A stretch of 64,000 nucleotides of DNA. Origin: CADCWK01 sp035944555 (GTDB lineage Bacteria; Chloroflexota; Chloroflexia; Thermomicrobiales; UBA6265). The notes under the pieces were generated by a model. That model was not told the origin of the DNA, did no database searches, and saw only the letters and a program-made list of their open reading frames with translations. Made by a program: the position numbers and the translations under genes. The stretch spans positions 248,001-312,000 of the forward strand of contig DASZAY010000031.1 of assembly GCA_035944555.1 (NCBI GenBank), in the 5' to 3' direction. Shown here piece by piece: positions 17,326-25,569 of this stretch. Each line of letters starts with the position of its first letter. Within the stretch, counting starts at the first letter, position 1.

Positions 17326-18584
17326 AGCGCACCACGCGCCCGGGAGCCGCGCCCGGAGAATCCGTGGTCACGACGCGGATGGTCGTCTTCCTTGCCGGCC
17401 TGCTCCTATCCGCCACCGGGCGGATCATGAACACGGCCGCGCTGCCACTCCTCGTCCTTGAGCGGTTCGACGACCCCGTCTCGACCGGCCTCGTCCTCGC
17501 CGCCCGGGTAGTCCCGCGGCTGGCCATCGGACCGTTCGCCGGCATCCTCGCTGACCGCCTGCCTCGCCGCGGCATTCTCGCGGTGACCAACCTCTCGACC
17601 GCCGGTCTGGTTGCGCTCGTTCCCCTGTCCGGCTCGCTGCCGACGCTCTATCTGCTCGCCATCCTGATCGGGGTATTCGACGCCGTCGCGCAACCCGCCT
17701 CGTTCGCCCTGCTGCCGGACGTCTTCCCGGCGGGGATGCTGGCGCGGATCAACACCCTTGCCGAGGGGCTGTTCACCGTCGCCATGCTCTCCGGCCCGCT
17801 GCTGGCGGTCGGACTGGTTGCGCTAAGCGGCATAACCGCCGCGTTCTGGTTCGACGCCGCCACGTTCCTGGTCGCCACCACGACGCTGCTCGTGCTCAAA
17901 CCCATCCACGCCCGGCCACGAGCTGATCGCTCGACAGGCGAGGCCAATTGCCCCGGCCCACGAATCTGGCGGCTAGCCTCCCGAGATCCCCTCCTTCGCT
18001 TGCTTCTGCCCATCAACGCGGTCTACGGGCTCGGCCTCGGCACGCTCCAGCCGATCTACCTGGTCTTCGCTGTCGAATCGCTTGGCGCCGGCGATGCAGG
18101 CTACGGAGCCCTGCTGACCGCGGTCGGCGTCGGCGCGCTGATCGGTATCACGCTCAGTCCCTGGCTGGGTCCGCGGATCTCGCCGCGCCTTAACCTGAGC
18201 CTGCTCGCGGCGTCCGGCGCGGTCCTGGCGGCGGCCGGGTCGGCCCCGACGATCTGGCTGGCGGTCGGGTTGCTGACCGTCGCGGTGATCCCCGAGAGCG
18301 TCGCCCATGTCCGGATGACCATCGAGGCGCAACGCCGCGTCCCCGCTGACCTTCGTGGTCGCTTCCATGGCACGGCGATGACGGTGGTTTCAGGGATGCG
18401 GCCCCTGGGCAACGTGCTGGGGGGTGGGCTGCTCGCCATCTTGGCGCCATCGGCGGCGGTCATCGCCGTGGCGGCTACCTGGATGGTCGCCGGTGCCGGT
18501 CTGGCCCTGATCCTGTCCTCGCTGGCCGCCGACCCCGACCCGCTGGAGACAGCGCCCGGCACGGAACCCTCCGTCTCCCACTGA
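17322..18584 (+). CDS. MFS transporter (EntS/DHA3-like)
   Basis: Major facilitator superfamily exporter of 420 aa with about 12 membrane helices. Seen: MVVFLAGLLLSATGRIMNTA as the first helix and the loop 2-3 motif GILADRLPRRGILA near residue 67, typical of DHA3/EntS-type multidrug or siderophore exporters. The ATG overlaps the methyltransferase stop (ATGA), indicating coupling, although the two functions have no obvious link. The substrate cannot be inferred. It ends the RNHCP-methyltransferase-MFS run. Confidence 0.85.
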   Translation: MKRTTRPGAAPGESVVTTRMVVFLAGLLLSATGRIMNTAALPLLVLERFDDPVSTGLVLAARVVPRLAIGPFAGILADRLPRRGILAVTNLSTAGLVALVPLSGSLPTLYLLAILIGVFDAVAQPASFALLPDVFPAGMLARINTLAEGLFTVAMLSGPLLAVGLVALSGITAAFWFDAATFLVATTTLLVLKPIHARPRADRSTGEANCPGPRIWRLASRDPLLRLLLPINAVYGLGLGTLQPIYLVFAVESLGAGDAGYGALLTAVGVGALIGITLSPWLGPRISPRLNLSLLAASGAVLAAAGSAPTIWLAVGLLTVAVIPESVAHVRMTIEAQRRVPADLRGRFHGTAMTVVSGMRPLGNVLGGGLLAILAPSAAVIAVAATWMVAGAGLALILSSLAADPDPLETAPGTEPSVSH

Positions 18585-18646
18585 GCATGTGTTTCGAGAT
18601 ACCGGAAGTGTCCCGGACCCACCAACGATTCCCGGCACCCGAATGA

Positions 18647-18662
18647 GTAACCGGTATGTTAC
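18647..18662. promoter_or_regulatory. Candidate ArsR operator
   Basis: Inverted repeat GTAAC-N6-GTTAC ending nine bases before the arsR start codon. TATGTT inside it could serve as a -10, which would make the transcript nearly leaderless and under autorepression. Confidence 0.45.
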
Positions 18663-18671
18663 GCTTCGACC

Positions 18672-19067
18672 ATGGAACTGCTGGCGGTGCTGGCCGACCC
18701 GGTTCGGCGGGACATTCTGATCCGGCTCAAGCGTGGGCCTTTGCCGGCTGGTGCGATCGCGGCCGGCTTCCCGATCAGCCGTCCGGCGATCAGCCGGCAC
18801 CTCAGGGTGCTGCGTGACGCCGGACTGGTCTCGGTGGAGACCGTGGGTCGGGAACGCCGCTACCGGTTCGAGCCCGCCCCGCTGATCGAACTGGACCGCC
18901 TGCTCGAGCAGTTCCGCGACGTCTGGACCCCGCGATTGGACGCCCTGGAGACCGAGGTCTACCGCACCCGACGTGAGCGCCGGGTACGCGAGGCCGATAC
19001 CGACGCCGTCAACCGTGCCCAGCCCCGCCTGCGCCCGGTCGCCGTCGACCGAGAGGAACCGGCATGA
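18672..19067 (+). CDS. ArsR-family transcriptional regulator
   Basis: Winged helix-turn-helix regulator of 131 aa. Seen: ADPVRRDILIRLKRGPLPAG near residues 8-27 and the recognition helix ISRPAISRHLRVLRDAGLVS near 36-55, then the wing VGRERRYRFEP. No CxC metal-binding motif is present in the recognition helix, so it is not a classic metal sensor. The C-terminus extends past the usual domain with a basic segment. It overlaps the SRPBCC gene by 4 bases; ArsR-AHSA1 pairs are a widespread arrangement. Confidence 0.9.
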   Translation: MELLAVLADPVRRDILIRLKRGPLPAGAIAAGFPISRPAISRHLRVLRDAGLVSVETVGRERRYRFEPAPLIELDRLLEQFRDVWTPRLDALETEVYRTRRERRVREADTDAVNRAQPRLRPVAVDREEPA

Positions 19068-19606
19068 CTACGAGTGCAACTCCGACCGGACGCGTCCTGT
19101 TCCAGCGGCTCGGCGAGATCGATGTCCTGATCGATCGGACCTTCCGCGCCCCCGTCACCGACGTCTGGGCCAGCCTGACCGAGCCCGAGCGCGTTGCCCG
19201 CTGGATCGGCACCTGGACCGGCGAAGCTGGTCCGGGCCGGACGATCACCTTCCTGATGACCGCAGAGGAGTCGGCCCAGCCGGAAGAAGTCGATATCCGC
19301 GAGTGCGTGCCGCCCCGGCGGCTCGTCATCGACTTCCGCCAGGGCGACGCGTCACTCGAACCGTGGCGCGTCACCGTCGAGCTCGAGGGAGCCGACGACC
19401 AGACGACCCTCCGGTTCCGGACGACCGTCCCGGAGCCGTTCGATGCGTCCGATGTCGGCCCGGGCTGGGAGTACTACATCGACCGTCTGGGCGCGGCGAT
19501 CGCGGGATCGCCGATGCCCGAATGGGACGCCTACTTCCCGTCCCAGCAGCCGTACTACCAAGCGGCGATCGCGGCGGCCCGGGCGAGCGACGGCCAGGGA
19601 GCCTGA
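19064..19606 (+). CDS. SRPBCC (AHSA1-like) domain protein
   Basis: START/Bet v1-like ligand-binding fold, 180 aa. Seen: IDRTFRAPVTDVWASLTEPE near residue 22 and RWIGTWTGEAGPG, the standard AHSA1 opening, and late GWEYYIDRLGAAIAG near 135, the C-terminal helix. Such proteins bind hydrophobic ligands; the role with ArsR partners is generally unknown. Start codon overlaps the arsR stop (ATGA), so the two are co-translated. Confidence 0.88.
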   Translation: MTTSATPTGRVLFQRLGEIDVLIDRTFRAPVTDVWASLTEPERVARWIGTWTGEAGPGRTITFLMTAEESAQPEEVDIRECVPPRRLVIDFRQGDASLEPWRVTVELEGADDQTTLRFRTTVPEPFDASDVGPGWEYYIDRLGAAIAGSPMPEWDAYFPSQQPYYQAAIAAARASDGQGA

Positions 19607-19713
19607 GCCCGTCACCGGGATGACGTGCGTCGGGCCGTGGCGGGATGATTGCGCTGGCGCGAGACAACCGTCGCCGCTGGTTCTCGCGGGACGGTGCCAG
19701 ACAGGACTCCCGG

Positions 19714-20409
19714 ATGACCCATCCCACCGGCCCGTCGAGCCGGAGCATCGCCTCGCCCGCACGGCTTCTTCGCAAGTTGGCTCCGTCCCCGGCCGCTGGT
19801 GGTCAACCGACGCTCCGGGTCGACCAGATCCGGTTCCGGACCATGACGGAGCCGGACGCTCGCCAGATCACGTCCTGGCGGTACCCCGCTCCCTACGACT
19901 TCTATGACCTCCCGGAGGAAGCCTGGCCTGACCTGCTCGGGTTGGGCCAGCGCTTCCTGGCGGCCGACCTTCCAGCGGGAATCGTGGCGACATCCCGACA
20001 CTCCGGCCCACGGCTGCGCCTGCCACGGCGGACCCGTTTGCGAGGTGTACCTGTGGCGCCGGATCCGGATGCTCCGGTCCTGGGCGGGTTCGTCTGCTTC
20101 GGCCATGAGGCGCAGGTCGGCGGCGCCCGCAACGCCGGCCTCTACCGCGAGCCGGCCCTGGACATCGGCCTCGGCCTGCGCCCGGATCTGACCGGCCGCG
20201 GGCTCGGTGCCCCGTTCTTCGCCGCCTGCCTGGACCTCGCGATGCGCCGCGAACCGGACAAGCCCCTCCGGCTCGCGGTCGCGACCTTCAACGAGCGGGC
20301 GATCACGACGTACCGCCGGGCCGGCTTCCGCGAGGCCGGCAGGTGCATGAGTCCGGTCCGGGGCCGGGAGGTCCCGTTCCTCGTCATGGTCCGGCCGCCA
20401 GCCACATGA
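19714..20409 (+). CDS. GNAT-family N-acetyltransferase
   Basis: Acetyl-CoA-dependent acyltransferase, about 231 aa from ATG 19714. Seen: IRFRTMTEPDARQITSWRY near residue 40, the acetyl-CoA loop DLTGRGLGAPFF near 165 (Q/RxxGxG/A type) and VATFNERAITTYRRAGF near 195, the usual GNAT motif B. The middle, residues about 85-115, is an unusual basic insertion (RHSGPRLRLPRRTRLRG) that could be poorly ordered. Upstream starts (19645) and a shorter one (19843) are possible; no clear ribosome site decides. Acceptor unknown; a RimJ/RimL-like enzyme fits. Confidence 0.75.
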   Translation: MTHPTGPSSRSIASPARLLRKLAPSPAAGGQPTLRVDQIRFRTMTEPDARQITSWRYPAPYDFYDLPEEAWPDLLGLGQRFLAADLPAGIVATSRHSGPRLRLPRRTRLRGVPVAPDPDAPVLGGFVCFGHEAQVGGARNAGLYREPALDIGLGLRPDLTGRGLGAPFFAACLDLAMRREPDKPLRLAVATFNERAITTYRRAGFREAGRCMSPVRGREVPFLVMVRPPAT

Positions 20410-20466
20410 GACGAGCGCAACAGAGCGGGGAGCCGACCGGAGACGTCAATCTGGTTTGAAAGCGAA

Positions 20467-20505
20467 AGAGACGCGGCCGGAACGCCATGTTCCGGCCGCG
20501 TCTCT
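20467..20505. terminator. Terminator between GNAT and exported-protein genes
   Basis: A perfect 17-bp stem (AGAGACGCGGCCGGAAC with complement) and a 5-base loop between convergent stops at 20409 and 20585. Confidence 0.8.
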
Positions 20506-20584
20506 CCTCCGTCTTCCTGGGATGGCGTCGACCTGCCATTCCCCCGTCCGCGTCCCCGCAGAAAGCGCTCGTAGGTCAGGCCGT

Positions 20585-22510
20585 TTACGAAGTCACCTGC
20601 TCGAGCGCGAACGTGATACTCACCGAGTTGGTGCCGATTGGATCGCCCCATCCCACCCGCATCCGGAGGTCGAGCACGATCGTCGCCGGTCCAGTACCCC
20701 GCAGGCAGACCTGATCGGTGGGTGTGAACTGTTGCCAGGCGGCATCGGCGGTGCGCCACTCGAGTGGCCGGCCCGGTTGTCCACCGGCCGCGCTTCCCAG
20801 CGCACTGCAGGTGATTTCCCAATCGCCGCCCGAACCCGTGACCGTCAGCGTCGCCGCCCCGGCCACGGTGTAGGTCGCGCCATCATCGTCCACGACCGAA
20901 CTGAGCCCCGGCGCGGTGGGATCAACACTGCCGAAGACATCGACCTCTCCGAAGTTCGCTCCCCCCTCGACTACCAGCCCCAACTCATCCGGAACGACGA
21001 CCGAAAGCCGGTACGCAGAGCCGGAGGCAGGACCGTCCGCAGACTCATCTGTGTTCTCGACATCCTCCGCGACGACGGAGTTGGATGCTGCGGGCGGATC
21101 GTCGACGAGAAGCTCACCGGTGATGGTCAGCATGGCGCGGTCGCCGTCGACCGCATTGACCGGGACCTGGACCTGGATGGAGACCGGAATGACCTGGTCG
21201 CCACGGACGACGATCACACGGTCGGCATTGACGCCAGCCGGGGTAACGGGGTCCGATGGGGTGTCCAGCTCGACGTTCCACCCAGACCAGACGTCCGCCC
21301 GGAGCGCCAGCATGGCTTCCTCGTCGTCCGCCAAGCCGTCGACCGCAAACTCATGCTCGATGGTCACCGATTCGCCCGGCTCCAGTGCCGAAGGGTCGCC
21401 ATCAGGGAGAGAGACCACCGCCAGGGCGGACGACGAGGACGGCTCGGCAGAAGCCGAAGGTGACGCCGACCCCGACGCGTCGGCTTGTGAGGACCCGGAG
21501 GGATCGGCTGAACCTGACGCCTCGACGGACGCGGCCGGCTCGCCCGAGATCGACGGGACGGGATTACTTCCCGACCCGGACGGTGATGGGTCGCCGGACT
21601 CATCGGCGTCCCCATTCGATGGATCGACCTCAGGAGAACTCAGGGCATCGTCGGACGACTCCGGGTCAACAGATGCGGGCGCATCGGACGCTGGTGAGTT
21701 CTCCATCGACGGGGCGGGAGGACCGGCCTCGATCGATGGTGACGGGTCCACAGGCGGTTCAACGACCGGCTCCGGACTCGGCGGCGGGACAGTCGCCGTG
21801 ACGGTCAGATCGATCCAGCTGCGGAAAGCGTCCCAGTCAGCGACTGCCGAGGTCGCCCGGACCCGGACCGTCGCCCAGCCGGACGCGTCCAGCGTGCCCG
21901 GGGTGGTGATAGTGACGGCGACGTAGGTCCAGTCGTTGACGAACAGCGGGCGCGTCTCGGGCCGACCATCGAAGTCGGCGTCGTAGAGCGACTCCCCTGT
22001 AGCAGCGGGCGCGATCCGGACACCCCAGCCGGCCGGCGCGTCGACCCAGAGTTCCTTGGCGTCCGGGCCGCCCGCTCCGAGGTGCGCAACCTCCAGCGTG
22101 AACGTCGCCTCGGATCCGTCCAGCACGGTCTGCTCGAAGGCCGGGGCGTACAGCTGCAACCGGGCCGGTCCCCAAGGCTCGGGCGTCGGCTCGACGACCG
22201 GCGGGGCTGCGGGCTCGTCCGGCTCGGGCTCGGTTGGAAGCGGCGCCGGTGGTTCAGGCTCGTCCGGCGCTGGTGCCGGCGGCTCGACTGCCGGTGGCTC
22301 CGGGGCAGGCTCCCCACCACCGTCATCGCCCGCAGGCTCGTTCGATCGGCCGGGCCGGTCAGGGCTTTCCTGCGCGAGCCACTGCCCGGGAACGGCTCCC
22401 GCGACCGGCACCACCAGGGTGGAGCCGAGCAGCGACAGGCAAAGGACGACGACCAGGCCAAGCCGGACGGCCATCGGGACGGGTCGGGAGCGCGGGTTGG
22501 ATGGATGCAT
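20585..22510 (-). CDS. Large exported Pro/Ser/Glu-rich surface protein
   Basis: Predicted exported protein of 641 aa. Seen: a signal peptide (RLGLVVVLCLSLLGSTLVVP then VAGA) near residues 14-40; a Pro/Glu linker (EPPAPAPDEPEPPAPLP) to about 110; a beta-rich domain with DGSEATFTLEVAHLG; a long Ser/Pro/Asp/Ala low-complexity stretch about 240-370; another beta domain; and a C-terminal domain starting YRLSVVVPDELGLVVEGG with ANFGEVDVFG. The last domain resembles the small exported protein at 23834-24412 (LGEIDAFG in the same context). There is no LPxTG or obvious anchor. Start chosen at ATG 22510, giving the signal peptide. Probably cell-surface; function unknown. Confidence 0.75.
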   Translation of the reverse strand: MHPSNPRSRPVPMAVRLGLVVVLCLSLLGSTLVVPVAGAVPGQWLAQESPDRPGRSNEPAGDDGGGEPAPEPPAVEPPAPAPDEPEPPAPLPTEPEPDEPAAPPVVEPTPEPWGPARLQLYAPAFEQTVLDGSEATFTLEVAHLGAGGPDAKELWVDAPAGWGVRIAPAATGESLYDADFDGRPETRPLFVNDWTYVAVTITTPGTLDASGWATVRVRATSAVADWDAFRSWIDLTVTATVPPPSPEPVVEPPVDPSPSIEAGPPAPSMENSPASDAPASVDPESSDDALSSPEVDPSNGDADESGDPSPSGSGSNPVPSISGEPAASVEASGSADPSGSSQADASGSASPSASAEPSSSSALAVVSLPDGDPSALEPGESVTIEHEFAVDGLADDEEAMLALRADVWSGWNVELDTPSDPVTPAGVNADRVIVVRGDQVIPVSIQVQVPVNAVDGDRAMLTITGELLVDDPPAASNSVVAEDVENTDESADGPASGSAYRLSVVVPDELGLVVEGGANFGEVDVFGSVDPTAPGLSSVVDDDGATYTVAGAATLTVTGSGGDWEITCSALGSAAGGQPGRPLEWRTADAAWQQFTPTDQVCLRGTGPATIVLDLRMRVGWGDPIGTNSVSITFALEQVTS

Positions 22511-22544
22511 GGGAGCCCCCAGTGCCGGAACGCCGGGCGTGAAC

Positions 22545-22579
22545 CCCGACCGGTCTCCCTTGTGGGGGAACCGGTCGGG
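22545..22579 (-). terminator. Hairpin between two exported-protein genes
   Basis: CCCGACCGGT at 22545-22554 pairs with ACCGGTCGGG at 22570-22579, with TCCC/GGGA pairing inside. It sits just after the stop of the upstream gene, so it may tune expression within the block. Confidence 0.6.
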
Positions 22580-22587
22580 CAAATGAA

Positions 22588-23754
22588 CTACTCGTCGGGC
22601 GTTGCGGCTGGATCAGTTCCGCACAACGGCGCAACGTTCTCGCCGAACCCGCCGATGCTGAATGGAACTTCCGTAACGATCGGATCCAGGCCCTCGGCGA
22701 GCAACGCTGTGATGGTCAGCACGTAGTCCCCGCCTCCAAGTTGAGGCAGCCCCTCGATCGCAATCGACGTTGCCTGGCCTGGCCAAGCCACAGTGGCGTC
22801 CTGAGACGCAGCCCCCGCGACGAGATTCCCGTCAATCGTTGTCAGTCCGACATTGACCACGGGCGTCAATCCGATCGTGCCGTCGTTTGACATGGTGAGA
22901 TTGACGGTTGGTCCTCCGCCCAAGTTCTCGCAAATCGTTGCGCTAGCTGAGAGGACCGGATTGACGGTAAAATTCAGCTCTACTTCGACAGATTCAAGAT
23001 CGTCTGTTTCGGCAGGATCGCCGGGATAGATTGTCGTTCTCGCGGTCCAAGAGCTTTGCGCAGGGAGTGGAAGAGTTCCCTCACTCGTTATCTCTCCAGA
23101 GAGAGATGGCAAGATCCTGGTCCGCGGCAAAACGAGGGAGGCCGACACGTCCTCGTCGCCGACCGAAACAAGCTGCGTCTCGCCTGTTACATAGGCAACA
23201 GTATTTCCGGTATTCGCAACAGAGGCTCTGACGCTGACCCGGCCATCCATCTCCAGAACCGGCCCAATTTCAGTCAGATCGATCTCCCGGCGCAGGTCAC
23301 CGTCACCATCGACTTCAAACAGGATGCCAACTAGCAGTTCGGCATCGAGCGAGAGGTTTGCGCCCTCTTCCTGAACCGATCGAATTGACAGCTGTGCATA
23401 AGCCCCGCCCGTCGGCGCATCGTCAGGAATATGAAGTGACACAGTGACAGCTGCTGGAACGCCGGGCACCAAATCCATTGTGGACGTCTCTACACTGACC
23501 CAATCTACTGCTGAATGAACAGGGTCGATACCAGAAAAATCCTGGACTGTCACAACGACTGGTGTGACGATCTCAGAGTTGTTGACCACTTGTAGATCCT
23601 GCTCGCCAGTCGTACCTGGCGTACCAGCCACCTGCAGGATGGACGGCGAAACCCCAAAGCTCACTTGCGCGAGAGCGGAAGTAGCAGGTACGACTGGCAT
23701 GAGTCCCAAAGTCACCAAGAGGAGAAGCAGTGACCGGACAATGCGGGTCTTCAT
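22588..23754 (-). CDS. Exported DUF916-like beta-sandwich protein
   Basis: Exported protein of 388 aa. Seen: signal peptide SLLLLLVTLGLMPVVPATSA ending ALAQ near residue 30; the mature start VSFGVSPSILQVAGTPGTTG with VVNNSEIVTPVVVTVQDF follows the pattern of DUF916/WxL-interacting and pilus-chaperone-like N-terminal domains, which bind partner surface proteins. A second domain (residues about 150-240) and a third (about 260-380) are beta-rich and contain RVSVRASVANTGNTVAYVTG. No C-terminal membrane anchor is seen, unlike most DUF916 proteins. Lower GC than its surroundings. Same strand and spacing as the flanking exported proteins. Confidence 0.7.
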   Translation of the reverse strand: MKTRIVRSLLLLLVTLGLMPVVPATSALAQVSFGVSPSILQVAGTPGTTGEQDLQVVNNSEIVTPVVVTVQDFSGIDPVHSAVDWVSVETSTMDLVPGVPAAVTVSLHIPDDAPTGGAYAQLSIRSVQEEGANLSLDAELLVGILFEVDGDGDLRREIDLTEIGPVLEMDGRVSVRASVANTGNTVAYVTGETQLVSVGDEDVSASLVLPRTRILPSLSGEITSEGTLPLPAQSSWTARTTIYPGDPAETDDLESVEVELNFTVNPVLSASATICENLGGGPTVNLTMSNDGTIGLTPVVNVGLTTIDGNLVAGAASQDATVAWPGQATSIAIEGLPQLGGGDYVLTITALLAEGLDPIVTEVPFSIGGFGENVAPLCGTDPAATPDE

Positions 23755-23775
23755 AGAATTCCCCTATACCGCGAC

Positions 23776-23803
23776 GACCGGTGGCCAAATGTGGCCACCG
23801 GTC
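23776..23803 (-). terminator. Hairpin between exported-protein genes
   Basis: A perfect 12-bp stem (GACCGGTGGCCA with complement) and a 4-base loop, between the small exported protein stop and the DUF916-like start. Confidence 0.7.
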
Positions 23804-23833
23804 CTCATCCGGTCCGGATCGGACCTACTGAAC

Positions 23834-24412
23834 TTAGATCGCAGCAGCCGTGATGGTGCCGGTCACGGTGGAGGAGCCCGATCCAGGACCACCGACCTTG
23901 ACAAGTGCACCGAACAGAACGCTCCAGCTGTCGCCGGTCACAGTAGTCGCGCCGCCCGGCACGGGGACAGAGAACCCGCCAGCAGGGGCTTGGCTGAAGT
24001 TGTTCGGCGTAGCGTTGCAAGCGCCGTTCAGATATACAAGGAAGGTGTCAGACCGATCGGAGATGTTGGTGATGTTGAGCGTGTACGGGGTCGAACTGAT
24101 CACCGTGCCGGTCGTCGCCTGCTCCGCTACGTAAGTCGCCTGCGTACCATTGTTCTCGGGCTGAGTGGCGTCGCGGCAAACGTCGGCATCGTCGTATCCC
24201 GCGGGATTGATACCGAAAGCGTCGATCTCGCCAAGATTGACGTTGTAGTTGGCAGCGGTCACGCCCAGATAGGCCACCTGGTCGTACGTGATCGTAAGAG
24301 ATCCGCCTTGAGACGCTCCCTGTGGCTCCTGAGCGCTGACGGCGCTGATCGTGCCGACCATCATGGCTGAGGCGAGAGCGATGGCACCGAGCCGCTGGAA
24401 CATGGAACGCAT
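23834..24412 (-). CDS. Small exported protein, WxL-like candidate
   Basis: Exported protein of 192 aa. Seen: signal peptide LGAIALASAMMVGTISAVSA then QE near residue 28; mature sequence LTITYDQVAYLGVTAANYNV then NLGEIDAFGINP; two cysteines (ADVCRD and NGACNA) that could form a disulphide; a Gly/Ser/Thr-rich end finishing in STVTGTITAAAI. The alternating final strand recalls the C-terminal strand of WxL domains though no Trp-x-Leu is present. GGAGG lies about seven bases before ATG 24412. It is the first of three exported-protein genes and likely the most expressed, given the hairpin after it. Confidence 0.72.
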   Translation of the reverse strand: MRSMFQRLGAIALASAMMVGTISAVSAQEPQGASQGGSLTITYDQVAYLGVTAANYNVNLGEIDAFGINPAGYDDADVCRDATQPENNGTQATYVAEQATTGTVISSTPYTLNITNISDRSDTFLVYLNGACNATPNNFSQAPAGGFSVPVPGGATTVTGDSWSVLFGALVKVGGPGSGSSTVTGTITAAAI

Positions 24413-24798
24413 GACCTGACCTCCACTTGTGTTGCCCGCCACGTAGCGGGCACAACAAATCCCCTTCCCGGTCGCCGCCCGGCAACCAGGCCCCCAATCG
24501 GGCCGATTCACATCTCTTCCCAAGCAGACATCATTGCCGGCCGGTCGATCCGTGCTGTTCCTTTCTGGTGGTATCCAAAGGCTACGAGGGTGAAGGGCCT
24601 TAACCAATCACGCTTACGACCAATTGTTGCTTCGACACATCAACTACGCCAGATGTACTACCCGCTACAGGACGGCTGTATCTTCTACTACAGTTGAAAG
24701 AGTTTTCGATCAGCCAGAGCAAGGAAACGGTGACAGAGGTCACCAAAGCGCGTCGTGGCGAAGGTCTTGGACTGATCCACTGAGTGCCAGAAACCGGG
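24413..24798. promoter_or_regulatory. 386-base intergenic region upstream of exported-protein block
   Basis: No gene is seen. It is markedly more AT-rich than its flanks, which fits a promoter region for the exported-protein genes. It includes CTACTACA at 24685-24692, whose complement TGTAGTAG also occurs at 26443-26450 upstream of the kinase gene. No clear -35/-10 pair was found. Confidence 0.4.
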
Positions 24799-25494
24799 TC
24801 AGCCGAGCGGGATCAGCCCGTACCGGATGCAATACAGGACGGCGGCGATCCGGTTGTTGAATCCCAGTTTCCCGAGGGCATTAGATACATGCGTCCGGAC
24901 GGTGTCGTACGCGATGTGGAGTTCCTGGGCGATCTCGCGGTCCGTTTGCCCTTCCGCCACCTTCCGGAGGATCTCGAGCTCACGAGGCGTCAGCAGTTTC
25001 CGGACGCGTGCCACCTGCTCCCGATCAGATCGTTCCCGCGAGGCCGCCCGCATCAACTGGATGGCAAGGGCCGAGTCGATCTGGACCGTACCTTCGGCTG
25101 CCCGCCGGCAGGCCAGGACGATGTCGTCGACGTCCGACTGCTTGGACAGCAGGGCGCTGGCGCCCGCCTCGACCACGCGGCCGAGATGGGCTGCCTCCTC
25201 GACGGCGCTGAGTGTCACGATGATCGCGTCCGGCGCCGCCCGCTGGAGATGAGGAATTACCTCGACACCATCCTCGGGGCCGAGGTGCAGATCGAGGACG
25301 ATGACCAGCACAGGCTGATCGGGTTTGGTCGGTCGACGGGCAAGAACGTCCCGGGCCTCAGCGGATGAGCCCGCTTCAAGGACGGTATGGAACCCGGGCT
25401 GCGAGCGGAAGTACATCGCGAGGACCTGTCGAAAGGCCAGGTGGTCGTCAATCAACAGGGCATCGATCGGTCGAGCAGGGTCTGGCGTCGTCAT
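24799..25494 (-). CDS. NarL/LuxR-type response regulator
   Basis: Two-component response regulator of 231 aa. Seen: receiver domain with acidic pocket LLIDDHLAFR near residue 13, phospho-acceptor Asp in VIVLDLHLGPEDG near 66, Thr/Ser in IVTLSAVEE and Lys in ALLSKQSD near 115; then a LuxR HTH, LTPRELEILRKVAEGQTDRE and IAYDTVRTHVSNALGKLGF near 165-210. All phosphorylation residues are intact. ATG 25494 has GGGAG six bases upstream. The kinase gene is 75 bases upstream on the same strand and the exported-protein genes lie downstream, so they are its likely targets. Confidence 0.92.
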   Translation of the reverse strand: MTTPDPARPIDALLIDDHLAFRQVLAMYFRSQPGFHTVLEAGSSAEARDVLARRPTKPDQPVLVIVLDLHLGPEDGVEVIPHLQRAAPDAIIVTLSAVEEAAHLGRVVEAGASALLSKQSDVDDIVLACRRAAEGTVQIDSALAIQLMRAASRERSDREQVARVRKLLTPRELEILRKVAEGQTDREIAQELHIAYDTVRTHVSNALGKLGFNNRIAAVLYCIRYGLIPLG

Positions 25495-25569
25495 GCACAC
25501 TCCCGTCACCCCGGACGCGCATCGCCCGGATCAGCGTGGCCATGTCCCTTGCTCCGGCGACAGTGGTCT

